The notes under the pieces are model-generated. The model saw only the letters and a program-made list of their open reading frames with translations. It did no database searches and was not told where the DNA came from. From contig JAJNBA010000023.1 of the NCBI GenBank assembly GCA_021155985.1, positions 1 to 58,839 on the forward strand: a stretch of DNA of 58,839 bases. Direction: 5' to 3'. Positions 47,961 through 55,000 of this stretch are shown piece by piece. The translations under genes were made by a program, and so were the position numbers. This stretch comes from Actinomycetes bacterium. GTDB lineage: Bacteria; Actinomycetota; UBA4738; HRBIN12. Numbering within the stretch: the stretch's first letter is position 1; every line of letters begins with the position of its first letter.

Positions 47961-48788
47961 TCACAGGTCGAAGAACACCCCCTGCGCCCACGGCCACACC
48001 CAGTTGTACCCGGGCCCTCGGAAGAAGGAGCCGATGATCGTGAGCACGGCGCCGAACATGAACATCATCGTGAACAGCGTGAGGGCGATCTTCCTGTCGC
48101 CGGGGCGGGTGCTGGGGTTCCGGTCGACGAACGGGACCGCGGCGAGACCCACGAGGATGAACGTCGGGATCGAGATCCCGGCGACCATCGGATGGAAGTA
48201 GCGCAGCAGTTCCTGCAGTCCGAGGAAGTACCACGGAGCCTTCGACGGGTTCGGGGTGAGGTTGGCGTTGGCGAGCTCGCGCAGCGGCGCGTTCAGGAAC
48301 GTGGAGAACACCACGAGGCCCACCGACAGGACGAACATCGCGACGAACTCTTCGATCAGCAGGTGAGGCCACACGTTCACGCGGTCGCCTTGCTCCCGCT
48401 CGACGCGCTGGATCCCCTCCGGTGGCACCAGCGCGAGCAGCCGGTGCTTGTCCGGGGCGCCTTTCTTCGGCGTGGGGATGTTCCCCGTGGGCAGTGGCGC
48501 GGTCCGGGTGGGCGCGCTCGCGGGGGCGGCCGCCACCATCGCCGCCTGCGCAGGCGCGGCTGCCGGCGTCGCCGCTGCGGCCGCCGGCGCCTGGGCTTCC
48601 CCGTTCCCTCCGGCGGCGGGCGCTGCGGCGGGCGCCGCCTCCTCCTCTGGATGGGCGGTCTTGTAGGCGCGGACCGCCGCCGAGCGGGCGCGACCCTCGG
48701 CGACGCGCTTGTCCGTCCCCGCGTCCAGCTGCTCCTTCAGGACGCGGTCGAAGACCTCCTGGTCGAGCGGAGTGTCTTCGCGCGCCAT
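47961..48788 (-). CDS. Cytochrome b C-terminal subunit (subunit IV-like) with Ala/Pro linker
   Basis: The 275-residue protein contains the C-terminal half of cytochrome b: NVWPHLLIEEFVAMFVLSVG, NPSKAPWYFLGLQELLRYFH near residue 190 (the P-x-K-A-P-W-Y-F-x-G-L-Q-E motif near the quinone site), then two further helices (ALTLFTMMFMFGAVLTIIGS). Preceding it is a hydrophilic extension with an Ala/Pro-rich linker (about residues 50-95) of low complexity. In b6f complexes this part is a separate subunit IV, as here. Start is ATG at 48788 or GTG at 48791. Confidence 0.9.
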   Translation of the reverse strand: MAREDTPLDQEVFDRVLKEQLDAGTDKRVAEGRARSAAVRAYKTAHPEEEAAPAAAPAAGGNGEAQAPAAAAATPAAAPAQAAMVAAAPASAPTRTAPLPTGNIPTPKKGAPDKHRLLALVPPEGIQRVEREQGDRVNVWPHLLIEEFVAMFVLSVGLVVFSTFLNAPLRELANANLTPNPSKAPWYFLGLQELLRYFHPMVAGISIPTFILVGLAAVPFVDRNPSTRPGDRKIALTLFTMMFMFGAVLTIIGSFFRGPGYNWVWPWAQGVFFDL

Positions 48789-48810
48789 CACCGACCCCCG
48801 ATCGTCGCCA

Positions 48811-49581
48811 TCAGAGCGGTCCCGAGATCCCGCCGTCCTTGCGGATCCGCCAGAAGTGAACCGCGAGGAACAGCACCAACACGAACGGCAATGCCAGCAC
48901 GTGGAGCACGTACCAGCGCAAGAGCGTCTCGGGCCCGACGACCACGCCGCCGAGCAGGAGGAAGTTCATCTGCTTCGCGATGAACGGCGAGTAGCCGGCG
49001 AGCGAGGTCCCGACGGTCACCGCCCAGATCGCGAGCTGGTCCCAGGGCAGCAGGTAGCCGGTGAACGACAGGCCGAGCGTGAGGAAGAGGAGGATGACGC
49101 CGACGACCCAGTTGAACTCGCGCGGGGGCTTGTAGGCGCCGGTGTAGAACACCCGTGCCATGTGCAGCGCCACGCTGAACACCATCAGGTGGGCGCCCCA
49201 TCGATGGAGGTTCCGGACGAAGTCGCCGAAGAACACGGTCGTGCGGATGCCCTGCATGTCCGTGTAAGCCTGCGCGCCACCGATGTCTGCCTGCTGCCGG
49301 TAGAAGAACATCAGGAAGATGCCCGTGACCGTGAGCAGGATGAAGAGGAAGAAGGAGAGGCCCCCTAGGCAGAACGTGTAGGTCAGCTTCAACCCGTGCC
49401 GCTTCACCTTCACCGGATGGAGGTGGTACAGCACGTTGTTCATCGTCGCGAGGGCGCGGTCGCGCGAGGTGTCCTTGTAGCCCTTCCGGAAGATCGAGCC
49501 CGGCCGGAAGATCGACTTCCAGACCTCCGAGTCCCGGAGACGGTCGCCGAGCTCGCTCGGCGACGGGGGCTTCAGCTTCAA
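48811..49581 (-). CDS. Cytochrome b6-like N-terminal cytochrome b subunit
   Basis: The 256-residue protein is the N-terminal half of cytochrome b with four transmembrane helices. Haem ligands are seen in [20 protein letters not shown] near residue 130 and [19 protein letters not shown] with [11 protein letters not shown] near 230. [20 protein letters not shown] near 180 is the quinone-site G-Y-L-L-P-W motif. The start is a TTG (49579-49581), 6 nt after GAGAGGGGG, since no ATG fits. Together with the next gene it makes a split, b6f-like cytochrome b, unlike the single-chain QcrB of Mycobacterium and Streptomyces. Confidence 0.92.
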   Translation of the reverse strand: MKLKPPSPSELGDRLRDSEVWKSIFRPGSIFRKGYKDTSRDRALATMNNVLYHLHPVKVKRHGLKLTYTFCLGGLSFFLFILLTVTGIFLMFFYRQQADIGGAQAYTDMQGIRTTVFFGDFVRNLHRWGAHLMVFSVALHMARVFYTGAYKPPREFNWVVGVILLFLTLGLSFTGYLLPWDQLAIWAVTVGTSLAGYSPFIAKQMNFLLLGGVVVGPETLLRWYVLHVLALPFVLVLFLAVHFWRIRKDGGISGPL

Positions 49582-49609
49582 CGCGTTCCCCCTCTCGCGG
49601 CCGGTGCGA

Positions 49610-50005
49610 TCATTCCTCCGCCGCCTGGGACGTCGGGACCTCGGCCATCGTCCTTCGACCGCCGGAGCCCTCCGGCAGCCGCGCATAGTACAGCGTGTCC
49701 GTCGGGCACCGGTCGACGCACACCGAGCACCGCGTGCACGCGTTGTCGTCGACCACGAAGATCGCCGTCGAGTTGATCACCTCGGCCTCGGCCGCCGACG
49801 TCTGCGCGCCTTCGACGATGTCCGGGGCGAGCATGAAGATGCAGTTCCAGGGGCAGACGTCCTCGCACGCCCGGCACAGGATGCAGTTGTCGGGGTCCAG
49901 CATCAGGTGCTTGGGAGACTTCACGCCCTCGCTGAGCCACGCGGGATCGACCGCCTCGAGCGTGTAATCCTCGTGGATGTCGACCTCGGTCTTGGTGAAG
50001 GGCAT
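49610..50005 (-). CDS. Ferredoxin-like 2x[4Fe-4S] protein in the bc operon
   Basis: The 131-residue protein has two cluster-binding sites: [20 protein letters not shown] near residue 40 (C-x2-C-x2-C... C-P) and [20 protein letters not shown] near 88. The extra cysteine in CPWNC and the space between the motifs follow the usual 8Fe ferredoxin layout with an insertion of about 40 residues. Such a protein is not a standard part of a bc1 or b6f complex. Its place just before the cytochrome b6 gene suggests electron exchange with the complex, or a route between quinol and ferredoxin. No twin-arginine signal is seen, so it is cytosolic. Confidence 0.88.
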   Translation of the reverse strand: MPFTKTEVDIHEDYTLEAVDPAWLSEGVKSPKHLMLDPDNCILCRACEDVCPWNCIFMLAPDIVEGAQTSAAEAEVINSTAIFVVDDNACTRCSVCVDRCPTDTLYYARLPEGSGGRRTMAEVPTSQAAEE

Positions 50006-50015
50006 CGCTCAGCTC

Positions 50016-50456
50016 CTACCGGTACCCGCCGGTGGGTCGGACGTCGCCGGACTGCCCGCGCAGCTTGCGTCGCCAGTTCTGCAGGACGGCGGAAACCACG
50101 AGCACCGTGATGATCGGGCCGGTCGTGAGGCCCATCGCGATCGCGTCCCGCAGCATGAGCAGACCCTCGTAGGAGAGCCAGAGGAACGACTCGCGCGAGA
50201 AGAAGCCCCCGCCCGTGTTGAACGGATCCCGGAGGAACGCCTCGAGGTCCGTGGGGCCCTGCCACCCGAGGACCTGCTCGGCGTAGTACATCCACCACGA
50301 CGGCATCACGGAGGTGGTGATCAGCAGGAAGAACAGGAGCGCCATCGAGAACAGCACCGCGCTGGTCCACGACCACTCGAAGTCCCGCAGGAACGACTCG
50401 ACACGGCGCTTGACGGTCTGGATCGGCGCTCTGGCTACGGTCTCGACCTGGCTCAT
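50016..50456 (-). CDS. Membrane protein, first gene of the bc-complex operon
   Basis: The 146-residue protein has an N-terminal cytosolic segment and two or three transmembrane helices (WTSAVLFSMALLFFLLITTS near residue 30 and GLTTGPIITVLVVSAVLQNW near 110), with an external loop containing PSWWMYYAEQVLGWQGP. No known family is recognised. It is the first gene of the leftward operon, so it may be an accessory subunit of the complex. A perfect -10 (TATGAT, 50484-50489 on the minus strand) lies 27 nt upstream of the start codon. Confidence 0.7.
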   Translation of the reverse strand: MSQVETVARAPIQTVKRRVESFLRDFEWSWTSAVLFSMALLFFLLITTSVMPSWWMYYAEQVLGWQGPTDLEAFLRDPFNTGGGFFSRESFLWLSYEGLLMLRDAIAMGLTTGPIITVLVVSAVLQNWRRKLRGQSGDVRPTGGYR

Positions 50457-50483
50457 GCGCTCGCTTGCTCCATGGGCGGGCGA

Positions 50484-50489
50484 ATCATA
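50484..50489 (-). promoter_or_regulatory. -10 element of the bc-complex operon
   Basis: TATGAT on the minus strand, preceded by TTG, 27 bp before the first gene of the operon. The -35 region is weak (CGAAGC at 17 bp), so an activator or an extended -10 may be involved. Confidence 0.45.
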
Positions 50490-50538
50490 CAACCGGGCCT
50501 CGGAGGGCTTCGCGTGGCCGCTGGGCCCCCGCCTCCCA

Positions 50539-50558
50539 CTCGTGAAGGTTTTCACGAG
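50539..50558. promoter_or_regulatory. Perfect palindrome between the respiratory operons, Rex-site-like
   Basis: CTCGTGAAGGTTTTCACGAG has 8-bp perfect arms around a 4-bp centre. It equals the Rex consensus TTGTGAA-N4-TTCACAA apart from a symmetric T-to-C (A-to-G) change in the second position of each half. It lies about 50 bp upstream of the -10 of the bc operon and 74 bp before ccdA, where a TATGTC hexamer at 50570-50575 may be the rightward -10. Binding by the Rex encoded 5 kb away is inferred. Confidence 0.6.
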
Positions 50559-50631
50559 CGCCTCCACACTATGTCGCGACCAAGGCACAGACAACCCGCC
50601 CGCAAGCACGACCGGTGGGAAACTGAGCACG

Positions 50632-51360
50632 ATGGTGGGGGGAATGGTCGACACCGGGCTCTCGTCGTGGTGGGCGCCCGCCCTCGCCTTCGTGGCCGGG
50701 GTCGTGTCCTTCGCGAGCCCCTGCGTCCTGCCCTTGGTGCCGGGCTACGTCTCGTTCGTCACCGGGAGCCGGGCGACCGAGGGCGAGGGCCGGCGACCCC
50801 TCGTGCCGATCCTGCTGTTCATCCTCGGCTTCACGATCGTGTTCACCCTGCTGGGCGCGTTCGCCGGGACGTTCGTCGGGTTCTTCCGCGATCCCTGGTT
50901 CCAGCGCCTCGCGGGGCTGGTGGTGCTCGCGCTCGGTCTGCTGATGCTCGGGTACGCGTTCGGTCGGGGGTCCCCGGGCCTGTACACGGAGCGCCGGCCG
51001 CTCCTCGAGCGAGTGCGACCGGGCCGGGCCGGGGCCTTCCCGCTCGGCGTCGCCTTCGCAGCCGGCTGGACGCCTTGCATCGGGCCGGTGCTCGCGGGCA
51101 TCCTCGCCATCGCGGCGAGCGGCGGCACGGTGAAAGGTGCGGCTCTCCTCGTCGTGTACTCGCTCGGTCTCGGGCTCCCGTTCCTCCTCGTGGGGATCGG
51201 GGCGGACCGCCTCGTCCGAAGCCTCGGGTGGGTCAAGCGCCACTACCGGGTGATCGCCGGGGTCTCGGGTGCACTCCTGGTCGTGGTGGGCGTCCTGTTG
51301 ATGACGGGACTCTTCCGTCAGGTCTTCCTCCCGCTGGCGCGGTTCGCTCCCGGGCTCTAG
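50632..51360 (+). CDS. ccdA: Cytochrome c biogenesis protein CcdA
   Basis: CcdA moves reducing power across the membrane to keep apocytochrome c cysteines reduced. The 242-residue protein has six transmembrane helices and the two conserved cysteine motifs FASPCVLPLVPGYVSF near residue 28 and AGWTPCIGPVLAGILA near 146. The start is placed at ATG 50632; an ATG at 50644 also fits. It leads a rightward operon with resB, ccsA and the caa3 oxidase genes, so cytochrome maturation and oxidase synthesis are co-regulated. A Rex-like palindrome lies upstream. Confidence 0.93.
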   Translation: MVGGMVDTGLSSWWAPALAFVAGVVSFASPCVLPLVPGYVSFVTGSRATEGEGRRPLVPILLFILGFTIVFTLLGAFAGTFVGFFRDPWFQRLAGLVVLALGLLMLGYAFGRGSPGLYTERRPLLERVRPGRAGAFPLGVAFAAGWTPCIGPVLAGILAIAASGGTVKGAALLVVYSLGLGLPFLLVGIGADRLVRSLGWVKRHYRVIAGVSGALLVVVGVLLMTGLFRQVFLPLARFAPGL

Positions 51361-51383
51361 GTGCGGGCTAGCATCCGGACGCC

Positions 51384-52946
51384 ATGACGACGACGTCCGA
51401 CGCCACCGTCCGCCGGTCCGTGGCGCTCGTGTGGCGCACGTTGCGCTCGATGCGGACGGCGCTGATCCTCCTGTTGATCCTCGCCGCCGGCTCCGTGATC
51501 GGCTCGCTGTTGCCTCAGATCCCGAACTCGCCGGAGCGGGTCGGGCGCTACCTCGACGACCATGGCGTCTGGGGGACGTTCCTCTTCAGCGCGGGCTTCT
51601 TCGACGTCTACGGGTCCTGGTGGTTCGCGCTCATCACGGCGCTGTTGTTCGTCTCGCTCGCGGCGTGCCTGTTCCCGAGGACCCGGGCGATGGTGCGCGC
51701 ACTCCGGCAGCGACCCGTCCAGGCCCGAGAGCTGGACGCGTTCCGGCATCACGCCGAGCTCCGGGTCGACCACGGCCCGGACGTGGTCGCGGCGGACGCG
51801 GCCCGCTACCTGCGACGGAAGCGCTTCCGCGTCTCCCGGCAGGACGACGGCGTCGCCGCGGAGAAGGGCGTGCTCCGCGAGGTCGGGAGCCTCCTGTTCC
51901 ACTGGGCGTTCTTCCTCCTCCTGGTCGGGGTGATCGTGGGCAAGGGGACCGGCTTCACCGGCCGCGCCGTCGTAACCGAAGGTGAGACGTGGATCGACGC
52001 GCGCGCGAACTACGACGGCGAGCTCCGGACGGGGCGATACTTCGGAGGAGCACACACGGGACTCGGGATCGAGCTGCTGGACTTCGACGACAGCTACCGT
52101 CGGAACGGACTGCCGATCGACTTCGTCTCCCGTCTCCGGTTCCGTGACCTGGACGGATCGCTGCAGGGGGTGGAGGAGATCCGCGTGAACCATCCGACGT
52201 CCCGGGACGGGATCCGGATCTTCCAGGAGGGGTTCGGCTGGGCCCCGGTGGTGACGGCCGAGCTCGACGGTGAGTCGATGTGGTCCTCGCCGATCGAGAT
52301 GACGCGTGACGATCCGCCGGACGGCGTGCCCGCGACCGCGATGCCGTGGCGCGGCGCGATCAAGCTCACCGCACCGGAGCCGGACGTGATGATCAGCCTC
52401 GAGCTCTGGTCGGACTACCGCGCGTTCGCGAACCTCCAGCTCACCGGCCGGCCCACGCCGATGCTCGTCCAGTTCGACCCCTTCATCCGGTACTCGGTGT
52501 ACGTGGGCCGGATCGCCGATCCGGCGCGATCGTCGATCGAAACGACGGGACTCCGGCGGGTCGCGCGCGGCGACCTCCACGCCGCCGGCAGCGAGGGGAC
52601 CGAGGTGCCCGGCGTGGGTCAGCTCACGCTGTCCTTCCCGGAGCTCCGGCAGTACTCGGTCCTCCGGATCAGCAAGGACGTCGGCATCCCGTTGGTCCTC
52701 GCCGCCGCTATCCTCGTCCTCGTGGGACTGATCCCCGCGCTGTACGTCTCCCGACGGAAGGTCTGGGTCCGAGCGGAGGCCGCCCCCGGCGGCGCCCTCG
52801 TGAAGATCGGAGGCTTCGCGCTGCAACGGAAGGACTCCTTCGAGAACGAGTTCGATGCGATCGTGCGGGCCGTCGGCGCACGGTCGCCCGCCGCGCAGCG
52901 AACCACCGAACGACCGGGTCCGGAGGAGCGGGTGGGAACGTCGTGA
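51384..52946 (+). CDS. resB: ResB/Ccs1-type cytochrome c biogenesis protein
   Basis: ResB works with the CcsA channel to deliver haem to apocytochromes outside the membrane (System II). The 520-residue protein has three N-terminal helices (LRSMRTALILLLILAAGSVI, FSAGFFDVYGSWWFALITAL, FHWAFFLLLVGVIVG), a large extracytoplasmic domain (about residues 190-420) with FVSRLRFRDLDGSLQ and HPTSRDGIRIFQEGFGWAP, and a last helix (PLVLAAAILVLVGLIPALYV). The order and lengths match the family. TAGCAT ends 9 nt before the ATG, which hints at an internal promoter. Confidence 0.92.
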   Translation: MTTTSDATVRRSVALVWRTLRSMRTALILLLILAAGSVIGSLLPQIPNSPERVGRYLDDHGVWGTFLFSAGFFDVYGSWWFALITALLFVSLAACLFPRTRAMVRALRQRPVQARELDAFRHHAELRVDHGPDVVAADAARYLRRKRFRVSRQDDGVAAEKGVLREVGSLLFHWAFFLLLVGVIVGKGTGFTGRAVVTEGETWIDARANYDGELRTGRYFGGAHTGLGIELLDFDDSYRRNGLPIDFVSRLRFRDLDGSLQGVEEIRVNHPTSRDGIRIFQEGFGWAPVVTAELDGESMWSSPIEMTRDDPPDGVPATAMPWRGAIKLTAPEPDVMISLELWSDYRAFANLQLTGRPTPMLVQFDPFIRYSVYVGRIADPARSSIETTGLRRVARGDLHAAGSEGTEVPGVGQLTLSFPELRQYSVLRISKDVGIPLVLAAAILVLVGLIPALYVSRRKVWVRAEAAPGGALVKIGGFALQRKDSFENEFDAIVRAVGARSPAAQRTTERPGPEERVGTS

Positions 52947-53869
52947 ACGCGGCGAGGCTCTCGAGCACGGCGTTCGACCTGACCCTGTGGCTGTACCTCG
53001 GCGCGATGGTCCTGTCGTTCGCCTACCTCGCGGCCCGGCGTGATCTGCTCTGCAAGGTCGCTCGCCTCGTCGCGATCGCGGGCGCCACGGCCAACCTCGT
53101 GTCGATCGTATCGCGGGGGGTGGCGGCGCAGCGCGTGCCCTGGGGCAACATGTTCGAGTACTCGACGGTGCTCGCGTTCCTCGTGGTGGTGGGCACGCTC
53201 GTCCTCGTCGAGGGCGTCGCGAGGATCAAGACCCTCACGGGCTTCTCGCTGATGTTCTCGGTGCTCACGCTCGCGGTGGCCGCGATCTTCTTCCCGGTGG
53301 AGCCGAGCCCGTTGCAGCCGGCGCTCAACTCGTACTGGATCAAGATCCACGTCGTCGCGGCGATCACGGGCTCGTCGCTGTTCGCGATCGGCGGGATCGC
53401 GACGATCCTGTTCCTGGTCAAGGACCGCTCGGAGCGACGGGCGCTCTCCGTCCTCCGCGACCGCACGCCGCCACCGATCATGGGTGGTGCGATCGAGGTC
53501 GACGCGCCGCACGACCTCCTCCCGGATCCGGAGGGGGCCGGCACGCCCGCCCCCGAGCCGGCGCGCGGCGGCATCCTGCCGTCCGCCGCGGCACTCGACC
53601 GCGTGGCCTACCGCGTGATCGCGTTCGCGTTCCCGATCTGGACGTTCGCGGTGATCGCCGGCGCGGTCTGGGCGCAGGACGCGTGGGGGCGCTACTGGGG
53701 ATGGGACCCGAAGGAGACGTGGTCGTTCGTCACGTGGACGATCTTCGCGGGGTACCTGCACGCGCGTTCCACCGCCGGGTGGAAGGGCCGCCGCGCCGCC
53801 GTCATCGCCGTCGTCGGCTTCGTGTCGCTCTTGATCACCTACTACGCAGTGAACCTGTGGATCGTCGGA
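52943..53869 (+). CDS. ccsA: CcsA-type cytochrome c assembly protein, without its own stop codon
   Basis: CcsA (ResC) is the haem-handling partner of ResB. It starts at a GTG that overlaps the resB stop (GTGA). The polytopic sequence has GNMFEYSTVLAFLVVVGTLV near residue 70, a cytochrome-c-synthesis WWD-type domain (AQDAWGRYWGWDPKETWSFV with HARSTAGWKGRR), and ends in LLITYYAVNLWIVG. In homologues a few residues and a stop follow here. In this sequence the frame stays open across the whole of coxB to 54997 with no similarity. The end given is the end of the conserved part; the real 3' end is unresolved, by indel or sequencing error. Confidence 0.8.
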
Positions 53870-53870
53870 C

Positions 53871-54968
53871 GTGCGGAAGAGGTTGCTCTGGGCGGCGGCC
53901 GGTATCGGCCTCCTCCTCCTGTTGAGCGGCTGTGCACCCGAGGCCACCCAGGACACCCTCCAGCCGCAGGGTCCCTATGCCGAGAAGCTGAAGGACCTCT
54001 TCATCCCCGTCTTCTGGGTCGCGGTCTTCGTCTTCATCGTCGTCGAGGGCGGCATCGTGTGGATCGCGATCCGGTACCGGCACCGCAAGGGCCGCGAGCG
54101 CATACCGGCGCAGGTCCACGGCAACACCCGACTGGAGATCGGCTGGACGATCGCTCCCGCGCTGATCCTGGCCGGCGTGATGGTGCCCACCGTCGCGACG
54201 ATCTGGGACCTCGCGCGGAAGCCCCCGGACGATGCGATCAACGTCACGGTCCGCGGCCTTCAGTGGTGGTGGGACTTCGAGTACACGGACGACGACATGC
54301 GCACGTCATACGGGGACGGGGCGTCGATCAGGGCTGCGGACGTCCTCGTGATCCCGGAGGACCGGGTGATCTACCTCTCCCTGGAGGGAGCAGGCGGGGG
54401 GATCGGGGGGGATGCCGAGGCCAGGGACTACATGGTGATCCATTCCTTCTGGATCCCGGAACTCGCCGGCAAACAGGACGTCGTGCCCGGCCGAACGAAC
54501 CACATCCTGATGCAAGCGGACCATCCGGGTATGTACGAGGGACAGTGCGCCGAGTTCTGTGGGCTCCAGCACGGGCGGATGCTCGTGCGGGTGCGCGCGC
54601 TCGCGGCCGAAGACTGGGAGGCATGGGTCGAGAACCAGAAGCAAGCGTCGGTCGCGCCGACCGGCCTGGCTCGGGAGGGGATGGATCTGTTCCTCGAGCC
54701 CCTCTCGGACGGTCGCGGCTCCTGCGTCACGTGTCACGCCGTGGGAGGGACGGACGCGACTGCCCCAGCGGGTCCGGACCTGACGCACTTCGCCGATCCC
54801 ACGCACGAGTGTTTCGCGGGCTGCAACTGGGAAACTTCGGATCGCGATGCGCTGGAGGCCTGGCTCCGGAACCCAGACGCCGTGAAGCTCGGTTCGAAGA
54901 TGCCGGATTACCATCTATCGGAGGACGAGATCGACGCACTCGTGGCCTACCTGTACAGCTTGAAGTGA
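53871..54968 (+). CDS. coxB: Cytochrome c oxidase subunit II with fused cytochrome c (caa3 type)
   Basis: The 365-residue protein is a lipoprotein (LLWAAAGIGLLLLLSGC lipobox) with two membrane helices, a CuA cupredoxin domain and a C-terminal cytochrome c, as in caa3 oxidases. The CuA ligands are visible: IHSFWIPELAGKQDVV near residue 195 and GMYEGQCAEFCGLQHGRMLV near 223 (C-x3-C-x3-H-x2-M). The haem site is SCVTCHAVGG near 286 and the distal Met is in SKMPDYHLSEDEID. Electrons thus flow from the bc complex or a carrier to this haem. The start GTG directly follows the last conserved codon of ccsA. Confidence 0.93.
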   Translation: MRKRLLWAAAGIGLLLLLSGCAPEATQDTLQPQGPYAEKLKDLFIPVFWVAVFVFIVVEGGIVWIAIRYRHRKGRERIPAQVHGNTRLEIGWTIAPALILAGVMVPTVATIWDLARKPPDDAINVTVRGLQWWWDFEYTDDDMRTSYGDGASIRAADVLVIPEDRVIYLSLEGAGGGIGGDAEARDYMVIHSFWIPELAGKQDVVPGRTNHILMQADHPGMYEGQCAEFCGLQHGRMLVRVRALAAEDWEAWVENQKQASVAPTGLAREGMDLFLEPLSDGRGSCVTCHAVGGTDATAPAGPDLTHFADPTHECFAGCNWETSDRDALEAWLRNPDAVKLGSKMPDYHLSEDEIDALVAYLYSLK

Positions 54969-55000
54969 GACCGCACGTACGACGACGGAGTGGATGATCG

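Noticed and set aside
52346-54997. An 883-codon plus-strand frame spanning resB, ccsA and coxB
   Set aside because: Only the segment 52943-53869 resembles a real protein (CcsA). The parts over resB and coxB are shadows in another frame.
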